Made by a program: the position numbers and the translations under genes. 64,000 nucleotides of DNA from Thermohalobaculum sp039026375 (GTDB lineage Bacteria; Pseudomonadota; Alphaproteobacteria; Rhodobacterales; Rhodobacteraceae), in NCBI GenBank assembly GCA_039026375.1, contig JBCCML010000004.1, forward strand, positions 62,001-126,000, read 5' to 3'. Of this stretch, positions 17,513-27,900 are shown piece after piece. The notes under the pieces are model-generated. The model did not search any database. It had not been told where the DNA came from and saw nothing but the letters and a program-made list of their open reading frames with translations. Numbering within the stretch: the stretch's first letter is position 1; every line of letters starts with the position of its first letter.

Positions 17513-18400
17513 TCAGGTCTTTGGTTTCCAGCTGACGAACACGATCCCCAGCGCCACCAGCGCCAGGGCGCCGACCACCTGTGGCGTCAATGCTTCGTCC
17601 AGGATCAGCCAGGCACACAGCACCCCAAAGACCGGCGCCAGAAAGCTGAACGCGGTCATGTCCGAGGCGGGATAGATCCGCAGCAACGTGAACCAGACCG
17701 CGAAACCAAAGGCGACGACCACTAAGACTTGGAACGAGAAAATCCCAATGATTGAGGGGGTTACTTCGCGGATCAGGGGGCCAAAGGCGGGCGCAACGGC
17801 CAGCAGAACCACGGCCGAGACTGCGAGTTGGTAGAGCAACTGCATCTCCGGCTCGGCCCGGCTAAAGGCGGTCAGACGCGCCGTCAGGGCAATCCCGGCC
17901 CAGAGAACGGCGCCCGCCAGGCACATCAGATCGCCGATCAGCGCATCGGGGCCTGCCTGCGGCGCGCGCGCCATCAACGCCAGCGCAACGCCCGCCACGG
18001 CCAGCACTAGCCCCGCCACCCGCCTTGGGGTCAGCCGCTCGCCCGGGGTCAGGAAATGCGCCGCGACCGCCACCCAGACCGGCATCGTGTAGAAAAAGAC
18101 CGAGGCGCGGTTCACCGTCGTGTATTCTAAGGCCATGAATAACAACAGAAATTCGCCGGAAAAGAACAGCCCTGCCATGATGCCCGGCCAAAAGCTGCTG
18201 TCGCGGACAGACAGCCGCCGGCGCATGAACCAGGCGAAAATCAGGACCGGCAGAAACGCACAGGCCGACCGCAGGCCCGCCTGGAATGCCGGGGAAAAGC
18301 CCTCGTTCACCAGCTTGATCAACACCTGGTTCAGACCCATCAGGAATGAGAACACCACCAGGGTCAGCGCGCCTGTCGCATCGATCCGGTCCTTGCGCAT
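17513..18400 (-). CDS. EamA-family (DMT) transporter
   Basis: 295 aa with about ten hydrophobic helices arranged as two EamA repeats, each five helices; the second begins near GDLMCLAGAVLWAGIALTA. DMT proteins export or import small metabolites; the substrate is not readable from sequence. A lysine/arginine-rich end (VSWKPKT) stays in the cytoplasm. Its ATG directly abuts the stop of the AbrB-type gene upstream, so the two are co-transcribed. Confidence 0.88.
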   Translation of the reverse strand: MRKDRIDATGALTLVVFSFLMGLNQVLIKLVNEGFSPAFQAGLRSACAFLPVLIFAWFMRRRLSVRDSSFWPGIMAGLFFSGEFLLLFMALEYTTVNRASVFFYTMPVWVAVAAHFLTPGERLTPRRVAGLVLAVAGVALALMARAPQAGPDALIGDLMCLAGAVLWAGIALTARLTAFSRAEPEMQLLYQLAVSAVVLLAVAPAFGPLIREVTPSIIGIFSFQVLVVVAFGFAVWFTLLRIYPASDMTAFSFLAPVFGVLCAWLILDEALTPQVVGALALVALGIVFVSWKPKT

Positions 18401-19432
18401 CTACCGGTCCAAGAGCCGGGAGGCGACCGGTGCGCCCAGTATGACGATGATCACGCGGATCAGGTGGTGGGTCACCACATAGGCCACATCGGTCCCGGCG
18501 ATGATGGCCAGCAGCACCATCTCGGCCTGACCGCCGGGCGCGAAGGCGATGAAGGCATCTAGCGGCGGGGCAAGTTCGGCCTGGATAACGATCTCGGCAA
18601 ATCCGACCGAGAGAACTGCCAGAACAAGGCAAAAACCCACGGAGGCAGTCAGAATGCGCTTTATCTCCGCCACGGTGATGCCCGCATACTTCACGCCGAT
18701 CCCCAGACCCAGAAAGAACTGGGCAACCTGCATGGCCTCGGCCGGTGGACGATGATGCAGTATGTCCGTCAGGCTGGCTGCACCTGCCACGATCAGGGGG
18801 CCGAGAATTGGGGCACCGAACAGACCCACTTTCTCGCCGGCCCACCAGCCTACCGCGGCGCATACCAGCATGATTGCCAGCTCGTGGAACGGGACAGATG
18901 TTGCCGGCTCGCCCAGGGGACCGCTGAGGCTGAGACCCCAGATCCAGGTCATCAGAAACGGCATGAGCGAGACGATAACCAATACCCGCGTGGTGTGGAT
19001 CAGGCTTAACGCGCGCGAATCCGCGCCCGCTGCTTCTCCGAAGACCAACATGTCCTGCAAGCCGCCAGGCATCGCTGCGTAATAGCTCGTGGCGTGATCA
19101 AATCCCCACACTCGCCGAAAGTATGGGTATCCCACCAGCCCGATCAGCAGGACGAACGGCGGGATCAGCGCCACCGATACAGCCATATCGTCCAACCGGC
19201 CGATCAAAGCTGGCGTCAGCGAGGCCCCAACCGCGACCCCCAGAACAGGCCGCATAGCGTCTGAGATAAGCGGTGTCCCTTTCATCGGTACACCTGCAAG
19301 TGCTGCAACCAGACAAGCAAACATCGGGCCGAGCAATATCGGCAGCGGCATATCGATCAGCCAGAACAAGGCCGCACCCGCCGCCGCAAGAGCGAGCAAT
19401 CGTCTTGGGGGCATAAATTCAAGAATGCGCAT
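18401..19432 (-). CDS. AbrB-type (PF05145) multi-pass membrane protein
   Basis: 343 aa, about ten membrane helices in two repeats, matching the family often misnamed AbrB transcriptional regulator or ammonia monooxygenase regulator. Landmarks: ATSYYAAMPGGLQDMLVFGE in the first repeat and AFAPGGQAEMVLLAI in the second. Function in the family is unproven; transport is likely. Stop and next ATG are adjacent (18401/18400), so it forms a two-gene operon with the EamA transporter. Confidence 0.85.
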   Translation of the reverse strand: MRILEFMPPRRLLALAAAGAALFWLIDMPLPILLGPMFACLVAALAGVPMKGTPLISDAMRPVLGVAVGASLTPALIGRLDDMAVSVALIPPFVLLIGLVGYPYFRRVWGFDHATSYYAAMPGGLQDMLVFGEAAGADSRALSLIHTTRVLVIVSLMPFLMTWIWGLSLSGPLGEPATSVPFHELAIMLVCAAVGWWAGEKVGLFGAPILGPLIVAGAASLTDILHHRPPAEAMQVAQFFLGLGIGVKYAGITVAEIKRILTASVGFCLVLAVLSVGFAEIVIQAELAPPLDAFIAFAPGGQAEMVLLAIIAGTDVAYVVTHHLIRVIIVILGAPVASRLLDR

Positions 19433-19585
19433 GCCCGTCTGCGCTAGCTCTTGGTTTTCCAGGGCGCAAGGGCGACGGGAGATGGGCGTCCAGTTATCAG
19501 CGGCCTGGAGGCTGTAGTAGCTTTCTTCACCAAGTTCAGCTTTCAGATCAGCAGCCTTCGGAGCCCAGAAAGCCCTCGGACGTTT

Positions 19586-21199
19586 TTATGCCTGCAGAAC
19601 GACTTCAAAGCAGGCGCCCTCATCTGCATCTACCAGCCGTACGCTACCCCCATGAACGCCCGCTAATGCCCGCACGATGCCCAGGCCCAAACCCGTCCCG
19701 CCAGTCTCGCGTCGTGTCGTGAAGAAATGCTCGAACACCTTCTGGCGGTTCGCGGGGCTGATGCCGGCACCGTCATCCGCAACTTGGAGGACAACTTCGT
19801 CTCGCTGGCGTTTTGCTGACAGCGTGATGTTTGATGCACCATGCTGCGTTGCGTTCTCGACCAGGTTCGAGAGGATGATCTGCAGGGCCTCTTCAGAGAT
19901 CTGCGCCTGCAGCGTCTCGGTGATCTCAAGCTCGACATTGATGGTACGGGGCAAGTTTCGAAATGCTGCCTCGGCGATCGGTCGGATCGCGACACGCGCA
20001 TCGGTGCGGACAGCATTCTCGGCTCTGGCTAGTTCCAGCAACCGGTCCAATAGAAGTTTAAGGCGCTCGCCGCCTGCCTGGATGTTCTGGACGAAACGGC
20101 GTCGTTCCTCGGCGGTCATCTCGGCATCCATATCGTGGAGCAATTCGGCCGCCCCCTGGATCGACGCCAACGGCGTCTTGAACTCGTGGCTCACATGACT
20201 TGCAAGGGTGCGGATGTACGCGGCCCGTTCGACCAAAGCGTCCGCCATCTTGCCTATACCATCAGACAATTCTGCCATCTCTCGGGTGCCCGGATGCTCA
20301 AGGGGCGGCAGGTTTGGGCTATCACCCCGCGCCACCCGCCCTGTCCGGGCCAGGATCTGCGCCATAGGGCGAGAAATCGTGCGCGACGTCAGCCATGCCA
20401 ATCCAATGGCCAGCGCCAAAACCGTGACTAGCGCCAAGATTGCCTTGTCGCGTTCATCGTACATATGCCGCAGCACTGACTTCGGCGTGCGCGAGAGGTA
20501 GACCACGCCCACCACACGGTCGTTAAGCTGAATGGGAAATGCCACGAACACTCGTACCTTGGTGCCACGGCTGATGGTGGCCAGAGAAGAGTACTCTGTC
20601 GGCGCATTGACGAGCTCGCGAAACCGCAGCGCAGACTTATAGCTACCTTGCAGGGCTGCCTGAACCTCTTCGATGTGCGCAAAGTTCAGACCAATCTCAG
20701 CCGTCCCGCCGACCGCTGTGCCAAGTTCATCCAAAACCCGAACCCCAACAAGGCTGGTCAACTGCGCCCGCTCGAGCGCTGGGCTGAGCGCGCGGCCAGC
20801 GGAGACGGCCAGCTGAGTCGACGGCTGATCAGGCTCGCGGCCGTCTGGCCGGGCGGGCAAGGTGTCCACTCGGGCGAGGTCAAGCTGCGGTTGAATAGGG
20901 GTCCAGATCGATGTGCCGAATGTCTTCGATGCGCGTGGGCCATAGTTTGACGGAGAAGGTTGAGGCGTTCCGGTCGACTGCCGTACGGTTCCCACCGGGG
21001 GATCACCCAGTGGTTCGGCACGGACCTGCGCTTCGTAGAAGGCAGCAATCACTGCAGCCTGGCTGATCAGTTCACGCTCGGTCTCCTGGATCAGCTGGTT
21101 CTCGTAGATCCGAAAGAAGAATATCGAACCCAGCGGCAGCAGGATCACCGCCAAGTTCACCAGCATCAAGACAGCAGACAGTCTGGGCCGGAACTTCAT
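19586..21199 (-). CDS. Membrane sensor histidine kinase (HAMP-HisKA-HATPase)
   Basis: 537 aa. One helix at residues 9-30, a periplasmic sensor region of about 240 residues with a proline-rich disordered stretch, a second helix (ILALVTVLALAIGLAWL), a HAMP linker, then HisKA with the phospho-acceptor in SHVSHEFKTPLASIQGAAEL. The HATPase domain shows NLVENATQHG, DDGAGI and GTGLGLGIVRAL. Architecture and length resemble CreC-type kinases. It follows its response regulator by 49 bp on the same strand. The signal is unknown. Confidence 0.93.
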   Translation of the reverse strand: MKFRPRLSAVLMLVNLAVILLPLGSIFFFRIYENQLIQETERELISQAAVIAAFYEAQVRAEPLGDPPVGTVRQSTGTPQPSPSNYGPRASKTFGTSIWTPIQPQLDLARVDTLPARPDGREPDQPSTQLAVSAGRALSPALERAQLTSLVGVRVLDELGTAVGGTAEIGLNFAHIEEVQAALQGSYKSALRFRELVNAPTEYSSLATISRGTKVRVFVAFPIQLNDRVVGVVYLSRTPKSVLRHMYDERDKAILALVTVLALAIGLAWLTSRTISRPMAQILARTGRVARGDSPNLPPLEHPGTREMAELSDGIGKMADALVERAAYIRTLASHVSHEFKTPLASIQGAAELLHDMDAEMTAEERRRFVQNIQAGGERLKLLLDRLLELARAENAVRTDARVAIRPIAEAAFRNLPRTINVELEITETLQAQISEEALQIILSNLVENATQHGASNITLSAKRQRDEVVLQVADDGAGISPANRQKVFEHFFTTRRETGGTGLGLGIVRALAGVHGGSVRLVDADEGACFEVVLQA

Positions 21200-21248
21200 A
21201 GGCGGGACAACCGACCAAAATCTCGCCGCCCCGGCCCAGACACAGATT

Positions 21249-21935
21249 TCACCGTGGCATCAGGCGGAACCCGACGCCATGAACCGTTTCGATGAGACCT
21301 TCAGCACCGAAGGACGCAAGTTTCGCGCGAACATGCCGGACATGGCTGTCGAGCGTTCGATCCGAGACATGAATACCAGGGGCATAAACCGCCTTCATCA
21401 GGTCGTCCCTAGTGAAGACCCGTCTTGGCTGTTTCGCCATCACCAGCAGCATCTGGAATTCTGTGGCGGTCAGCTGCACCTCGTCGCCATCCCAGAAGGC
21501 CCGATGCTCGGTAGGATCAACTTCCAGCAGGCCCAACTTAACCTTGGTCTCAGGTTCGTCGGAAGGTCCTGACCTCGCGCGCTTTAGGATCGCATTGATC
21601 CGGGCGACTAACTCGCGGGGGCTGAAGGGCTTGGTCACATAGTCGTCTGCCCCAAGCTCCAGACCCAGGACACGGTCGATCTCCTCATCCCGCGAGGAAA
21701 GGAAGAGGATCGGGACATCGGACGATCGGCGTAGCTGGCGACAAAGCTCCAGCCCATCCATCTCCGGCATGTTGATGTCCAGCACGATTAGGTCCGGGGG
21801 CTCTGCCTCGGTCAGGCCCAATGCTGCGGCGCCGTCCGGCGCAGCACGGGTGGTCATGCCGGCCTTATCCAAGGCGAAGCACACGACTTCTCGGATATGT
21901 GGATCGTCATCGACGACAAGGATCGAATGGCCCAT
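21249..21935 (-). CDS. OmpR-family response regulator
   Basis: 228 aa from ATG 21935 (MGHSILVVDDDPHIREVV); the frame extends nine codons further, but these are not receiver-like. Phospho-acceptor Asp53 lies in LIVLDINMPEMDG, with Thr/Lys of the receiver in ELGADDYVTKPFSP. The C-terminal winged helix reads QLTATEFQMLLVMA and DRTLDSHVRHVRAKL, typical of OmpR/PhoB. Pairs with the downstream kinase; possibly CreB-like. Confidence 0.93.
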   Translation of the reverse strand: MGHSILVVDDDPHIREVVCFALDKAGMTTRAAPDGAAALGLTEAEPPDLIVLDINMPEMDGLELCRQLRRSSDVPILFLSSRDEEIDRVLGLELGADDYVTKPFSPRELVARINAILKRARSGPSDEPETKVKLGLLEVDPTEHRAFWDGDEVQLTATEFQMLLVMAKQPRRVFTRDDLMKAVYAPGIHVSDRTLDSHVRHVRAKLASFGAEGLIETVHGVGFRLMPR

Positions 21936-21948
21936 GGCGCGAAGCTTA

Positions 21949-22182
21949 TTACAGTGCAGCATCGGCTTCCACCATCACGGTCAGCGTTTCGTCGACCTCC
22001 GAATTGACGCTATCAGTGAGGTAAGCTGGAAGATCGGCATCTTCCCCTGCAGAAAACCGCCTATCTGCAACTTCAGCAGCCTCCGATAAGATCACTGTCT
22101 CATCGACGCTGGGAATTGGATCCGCCCTCGCGAATGAACCGGCGGCAACGATAGACAGAACAAACATAAGTCTTACGCTCAT
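21949..22182 (-). CDS. Small secreted acidic protein, 77 aa
   Basis: Clear Sec signal peptide (MSVRLMFVLSIVAAGSFARA, cleavage before DP), then a 57-residue acidic mature chain rich in Asp/Glu/Ser with no cysteines. The AGAGGGAG ribosome-binding site is strong. Its stop lies 13 bp before the response-regulator start, so it heads the two-component operon. A small periplasmic protein here could be a ligand or modulator of the kinase's large periplasmic sensor; that is inference. No family recognised. Confidence 0.7.
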   Translation of the reverse strand: MSVRLMFVLSIVAAGSFARADPIPSVDETVILSEAAEVADRRFSAGEDADLPAYLTDSVNSEVDETLTVMVEADAAL

Positions 22183-22438
22183 CGAACACTCCCTCTAAGC
22201 AATGGCAAGCCAAGCCATTACGGGGTGTCTAAGACCCGAATTTGCAGATCTTGCTGCCCATTCGTGACAGGTTTCACCGTTTTGCTGTGCAGAAACTGTG
22301 GCGGCGGCCACGTGGGGTGCGCTTCCATGATGCGACAACACCCACGTGCGCTGACGATGACGTGAACTTCACCTGCGCTGCTGGTTGCGGTATTCTACGT
22401 TCACCGACGGTAATTCCACTTTTGGCCAAGGTGACTTT
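22183..22438. promoter_or_regulatory. Divergent promoter region with long inverted repeat
   Basis: Lies between the two-component operon and the TPR gene. It contains the 6-bp inverted pair AATGGC/GCCATT at 22201-22219 and a longer pair, CACGTGGGGTG at 22309-22319 and CACCCACGTG at 22339-22348, identical apart from one extra G. Both are candidate regulator sites or hairpins. Confidence 0.4.
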
Positions 22439-23845
22439 ATGAGCGCGAACACGATTCCCATGTCTGGCGGTGTCGACTGCCGCGGCGTACCCATTTCCTA
22501 TGGTGACCCCGAGGCTATTGAAGGCCTTGAAGACGCGATGCTATGCGCGCTGTCATTCAGGGGCGATGCGATTGCGAAAATCGACCGGGTTCTTGCTGAT
22601 CACCCCGGTTTCGTCATGGGCCATATCTTTAAGGCGGCCTGGCTTACCCAAGCGATGGAAACGCGGATCTATAGCGAGATGGTTCAGGCATTTGAGAATG
22701 CCGTAGCTGTCTCAGCCCGGGCGAACAATCGGGAGCTGGGGCATTTGAACGGTGTCCGGGCCTGGATCAACGGCGATTTCTACAACGCTGTGCAGATCTG
22801 GGAGGATGTCCTCACACGATATCCGCGCGATTTGATGGCGTTGCAGTTGGCGCATCTTAGCCATGTACTGCTGGGCGACATCGTCGGTCAGCGCGACACG
22901 GTCGCCCGGGTCTTTCCGCTGTGGGACGAAACGATCCCAGGCTACGAGTTTGTCCTCGGCTTCTACTCCTTTGGGCTGGAGGAGAATGGCGATTACCTGC
23001 GTGCCGAGGAGTTTGGACGCGAAGCAATCGCGATGCGGCCCGACAATCCCTATGCCGTCCATGCAGTAAGCCATGTAATGGAGATGAAGGGCCGCCAACA
23101 CGGTGGCATTCGCTTCATGTCCGACCACGCGCATCATTGGGGCACATCTAACTTCGCCAACCACCTTTGGTGGCACACGTCGCTGTTCCATCTGGACATT
23201 GGCGAGTCGGACGAAGTCTTGTCGATTTATGACAATCACTTGCGCTCGGGCGGAGATGGAGAGCGCTATAACGAGCTGGATAGTTCGGCCCTGCTTTGGC
23301 GTATGCGGCTTTTGGACATTGAGACTGGGAACCGTTGGGAAGAACTCTCCGGCAAATGGGCGCCCGCCGCAACGGACACCCTTTATGCGTTCAACGACGT
23401 GCACGCGATGATGGCCTTCTGCGCTGCGGGTGACACCGATGCGCAGGATCGTCTGTTATCCGCGAACGAGCGTTATCTTGAAAATGCTTCAGATGCGAAT
23501 GCGGCGATGAGCCGGGAGATCGGCATGCCGTTTTGCTTGGCGATCCGGGATTTCGAGAACGAAGACTACAAGCGCTGCGTCGAACGGCTGCTGCCGGTTC
23601 GCTACATGACCTACAAATTAGGTGGGTCGTTTGCTCAGCGCGACATTATCGGCTGGACCCTGCTGGAAGCGGCCGTACGTGCCGGCCGCTACAACTTGGC
23701 CCTGGCGCTGGCAAATGAACGTGCGGCACTCAAGCCCACGTCGGCGCAGAACTGGAGCTATGTCGCACGTGCTTTCCGTGGGCTCGGAAATGATCGCGAG
23801 TACCGTCGTGCCGAAGCACGTGCCGAAAGCTTAATGGCTGCGTAG
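22439..23845 (+). CDS. TTC38-like tetratricopeptide protein
   Basis: 468 aa from ATG 22439, preceded by AAGGTGA; the frame opens 18 codons earlier without such a site. Helical-repeat protein whose segments parallel human TTC38: FVMGHIFKAAWL, GDFYNAVQIWEDVLTRYPRD, RDTVARVFPLWDE, and YAVHAVSHVMEMKGRQHGG. The His-rich stretch around HAHHWGTSNFANHLWWH is also typical of the family. Cytoplasmic; molecular function unknown. It stands alone, divergent from the two-component system. Confidence 0.85.
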   Translation: MSANTIPMSGGVDCRGVPISYGDPEAIEGLEDAMLCALSFRGDAIAKIDRVLADHPGFVMGHIFKAAWLTQAMETRIYSEMVQAFENAVAVSARANNRELGHLNGVRAWINGDFYNAVQIWEDVLTRYPRDLMALQLAHLSHVLLGDIVGQRDTVARVFPLWDETIPGYEFVLGFYSFGLEENGDYLRAEEFGREAIAMRPDNPYAVHAVSHVMEMKGRQHGGIRFMSDHAHHWGTSNFANHLWWHTSLFHLDIGESDEVLSIYDNHLRSGGDGERYNELDSSALLWRMRLLDIETGNRWEELSGKWAPAATDTLYAFNDVHAMMAFCAAGDTDAQDRLLSANERYLENASDANAAMSREIGMPFCLAIRDFENEDYKRCVERLLPVRYMTYKLGGSFAQRDIIGWTLLEAAVRAGRYNLALALANERAALKPTSAQNWSYVARAFRGLGNDREYRRAEARAESLMAA

Positions 23846-23975
23846 AACGCGCTCGTTCGTTAAGAGCCAGTGCCTAGGCGCTCAGGTTGGCGATACTCCT
23901 GAACGTCTAACCTCTGGAGGGATGTCAGGCAGAGGAACGATACATCTGCCTGCGCATTGCCGGCGAAGCTTAGCT
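23846..23975. other. Intergenic, nothing recognised
   Basis: About 130 bp between the convergent TPR gene and the DUF465 gene. No clear stem-loop with a T-run is visible. Confidence 0.3.
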
Positions 23976-24149
23976 TTAGTGGTTCGCGTGCTCTAGGCGA
24001 TTGATCTCGTCTTTGATGTGAAGCTTTTTCTTCTTCAAAGCCATGACCGTGAGGTGATCCACCGAAGGCTGTCGTTCCTGTTCCCTGATAGCAGCCTTAA
24101 GGCCTTCGTGCTTCAGTCGAAGCTGATCAAGGTGGGATTCGACATTCAT
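23976..24149 (-). CDS. DUF465/YdcH-family small protein
   Basis: 57 aa, too short for many gene callers. It begins MNVESHLDQLRLKHEGLKAA and ends with the family hallmark LKKKKLHIKDEINRLEHANH-type basic helix (MALKKKKLHIKDEINRL). Two amphipathic helices are expected. A near-perfect AAGGAGGA Shine-Dalgarno lies just before the ATG, indicating strong translation. Function is unknown; proteins of this family are abundant in alphaproteobacteria. Confidence 0.88.
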   Translation of the reverse strand: MNVESHLDQLRLKHEGLKAAIREQERQPSVDHLTVMALKKKKLHIKDEINRLEHANH

Positions 24150-24244
24150 GGTGTCCTCCTTCTTTAGTTGGTTTGTCTTCCTTCGAGAGTTTTTGGCTCA
24201 GTTGTCACCAAAGTCTTAATTTCCGCGTCTCCAGGCACTTTTTG

Positions 24245-24712
24245 TTAACCTAAACCCAGATCCTGGCCTAAAGCCCAGACCTTCTCGTTTGACTCCGGTT
24301 CCCGCACTCGCACGATTTCGACGCCTAAGCCGGCGCCATCTAACCGATCCAGCTTTTCGATACGGATATGGACACGCCTAGAACGCGGATCAATCAGGCA
24401 CGACTGAGCCAGGTGCTCAGCCAGCGTTTCCAGCAGATTTAGCCTTGGACCTTCAATCAGTGACTCGATTGACTGGACCAAATCATCGTAGCTGACAACA
24501 CGCTCGGCGCGATCATCAATATGCGCCGTGTTGCGCGCAACCTCCAGAACCACATCGAAACGGACACGTTGAACGACGCCGCGCTCCTCGGCGTAGGCGC
24601 CGATTTCCATTTCTCGGACATAGTTGGATAGGAAAATTCTATCGGCAGGCAGATCGCGGTCGATACGGGCATCTTGATCGACGAAAGGCGTCCGAAGACT
24701 TTGGTCGGCCAT
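24245..24712 (-). CDS. folB: Dihydroneopterin aldolase
   Basis: Folate pathway enzyme converting dihydroneopterin to 6-hydroxymethyl-dihydropterin and glycolaldehyde. 155 aa from ATG 24712 (MADQSLRTPFVDQDARID); the frame opens 26 codons earlier but without homology. The family core is ADRIFLSNYVREMEIGAYAEERG, with RVVSYDDLVQSIESL and LLETLAEHLA, whose Glu and the later lysine of RIEKLDRL are conserved catalytic-region residues. It has an unusually long N-terminal extension of about 25 residues. Confidence 0.9.
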   Translation of the reverse strand: MADQSLRTPFVDQDARIDRDLPADRIFLSNYVREMEIGAYAEERGVVQRVRFDVVLEVARNTAHIDDRAERVVSYDDLVQSIESLIEGPRLNLLETLAEHLAQSCLIDPRSRRVHIRIEKLDRLDGAGLGVEIVRVREPESNEKVWALGQDLGLG

Positions 24713-24922
24713 CTTAGGATTCGTCTCCCTAACTTTTGACCAACGTAGCTGTTCCGGCTGGTGGAAACCAAGCGAAATTCGCCAGACCAAAGCTCAGAAA
24801 CGACAATACAGCTACCCGAATGAATATTTCAGAGAAAATTCACTCTTCAATGTTGACTCTGCATCCTGAGAATGAAAGATCCGAAAAATCTTCAGCGTTC
24901 AGGACACACATTGCGAGGATCC

Positions 24923-27900
24923 ATGGCCGAGCCATCTATAACCCATGCTTCAAATCCAATGGCACCGGTGGCCGACTGGATTGTCAAACTACGGTGGGTC
25001 TGGCTGGCCTTAACCATCGCCCTGGTCGCGGTGTCCGTCGCACGCATCGACCAGATCTGGCCACCTGACCCCAGCGCACGGATCTTCTTTGCGCCGGAGA
25101 ACCCCGACCGGCAGGCCTTGGATCGCTTTGAAGAAACGTTCAACAAGAACGACAACTTGATGATCGTGATCGTTCCCAAAGATGGCGAAGTCTTCACGTC
25201 CGACGTTTTGGCGGCCATCGGCGAGATCACCGAACTCTCATGGCGCCTGCCGCTGGTGCGGCGCGTCGACTCGCTGACTAACTTTCAGCACACCTTTGCT
25301 GACGGCGACGACATGACCGTGCGCGACCTCGTGGTAGATCCCTTGAACCTCTCAGCCGCGGACATTGAAGAGGCGCGCCAAATCGCCACGACGCGGATCG
25401 AACTGCAGAACTCCTACCTGCCTGCCGGCAAGACAGATGTCACAATGGTGCAGGTGTTGTTCACCTTGCCGGGCATTGATCCCTCGCAGGAGGTGCCGCT
25501 GATTGTCGCCTCTGTCCAAGAGCTGCGGGCAGCGATGGAAGCGAAGTATCCGATCGAGATCCGGCTGACCGGCGGCATCATGATCAATAATCAGTTCGCT
25601 GTCTCGGGTCAGGAAGACTCGGCCAACCTGATCCTTCCCATGTTCGTGATCATTCTGCTGATCGTTGGGCTGGCTTTGCGTTCGATCCTGGCGACGGTCT
25701 CGGTTCTGATCGTCATCACCCTTTCGGCAATCGCAGGTCTCGGTGCCCTAGGATGGCTTGGGACGCCATTAAACTCCGTCACCGTCTTGGCCCCCCTATA
25801 CATCATGACACTGGCGGTTGCGGCGGCTGTCCACGTTCTGTCGTCCTGTAGGCAGACTATGGTCGAGACGCCCGATCGCAAGGAATGGGTACGCCGCGCG
25901 CTGACAGAGCACATGGGCGCAATCATCATAGCCTGTGTGACGACAGCGATCGGCTTCTTCTCGCTGAACTTCTCGATTTCCCCACCGTTCCGGCAATTGG
26001 GGAATGCCGTGGGCGTCGGTATCTTGGCAGCCCTGATCTACACGCTGACCCTTCTTCCCGCCCTGATCACCCTGCTGCCAATCAGCCGAAAGACCGAGCG
26101 TGCTCGAGCCTCGCGTTTGATGGACCATGTCGCAGAGTTCGTGATCGCGTGGCGTAAGGTTTTGCTGCCTGGCACAGCGATGGTTGTGCTTGGCCTGGGC
26201 CTGGGCCTGACCCAGATCAAGCTGGAGGACGACTTCCTGCGCTACTTCGACGAGCGCTACGCATTCCGCCAGGACACAGACTTCGTCGAACAGAGATTGA
26301 CGGGGGTCAACAACCTGGATTTCCCGCTACCGTCCGGCGAGGCGCAGGGGATCAACGATCCAGCCTTCCTGGCCGAAGTGTCCACCTTCGTTGATTGGCT
26401 GCGAGAGCAGCCCGAGGTCAAGTACGTCAGCGCGCTTACCGACACGATCAAGCGGCTGAACATGAACATGAATGCCGACGACCCGGCATTCCAACGATTA
26501 CCAGAGACCCGGGAAGAAGCCGCAAACCTGCTGTTTCTGTACGAGCTCAGTCTTGGGTACGGTATGGACCTGACAGACCGGATCGACATTGACCGCGAGA
26601 TGCTGCGGATCTCTACCTTCCTTGGCCGCGTCACCACCGCTGACATGCGCGATCTTACGGACAGGTCTGGCGTTTGGCTGTCAGAGAACGCACCGATCAT
26701 GCATGCTGCTTGGACGAAGCGATATGCAGAGCTTCATCCCGAAGATGAGGTGATACCAAACATCACGCCCACCGGGATCGTGCATGTCTTCAACCTGATT
26801 TCAGAGCGTGACGTGAAGGCCATGTTGTTGGGCACATCGATTGCGATCGTCTTGATCTCGCTGATCATCATGATTGCCCTGCGTGATCTGAAGATTGGGG
26901 CGCTCAGCCTGATCCCGAACCTGATACCGGCGATCATGGCGTTTGGACTTTGGGGTTACACCCAGGGCGCCGTCACCTTGGCCATTGCGGTCGTGCTGGC
27001 AGCAACGCTGGGCATTGTCGTCGACGACACGGTGCATTTCTTGTCGAAGTACACCCGCGCCCGGCGCGAGGGGAAATCCCCGGAAGACGCCGTGCGTTGC
27101 ACCTTCCGCACCGTCGGTATGGCGCTGCTTGTGACGACAATCGGTCTGGCGGCAGGCTTTGCGGTACTTGCACAATCCGGCTTCGCCGTGAATGGCGACA
27201 TGGCCAAGCTGACCGGCATCACGATTACCCTGGCGCTGATCGCAGACTTTTTGTTGCTGCCTGCGGTGCTGATTTGGATCGATAAGAGGAACTCAACCAT
27301 GTCTGTGCGTGCAACCGCAACGACTGTTGCAATCTGCATAGCGGCCTGTGTCGGCACGTTCTACGCGCTGGATGCCAAGGCCGAGACACCCGAGGAGAAG
27401 GGGCTGGCCATAGCAATCGAGGCGGACCGCCGTGACCTCGGGTTTGGAGACTTTACCGCTGACGGCGAGATGGTACTGCGGGACAAGGGCGGCCGCGCGA
27501 GCCGCAGGGTCTTCGAGAACCTGACGTTTGAGCGACCCGATATGGGTGTCGGCGATCTCGGGATAATCATCTTTTCAAAGCCCCGCGACATCCGTGGCAC
27601 GGGCTTATTGACCCACGCCAATATCGAGCCTTCCGATGATGATCAGTGGTTGTACCTGCCCGCCGTCAAACGGGTGAAGCGTATCTCTAGTTCGAACCGG
27701 ACCGGCAAGTTCGTGGGTTCGGAGTTTTCCTACGAAGACTTGGGCAGTCAGGAAGTTGCGGACTACGACTACAAGTGGCTGCGGGACGAGCCTTGCCCAA
27801 CTGATCCAAGCCAGATGTGCTTTGTCGTCGAGAGCTATCCGAAGAACCCAAAGTCTGGTTACTCGAAGCGGATCGCATGGACCGATCACGCTGAGTACCG

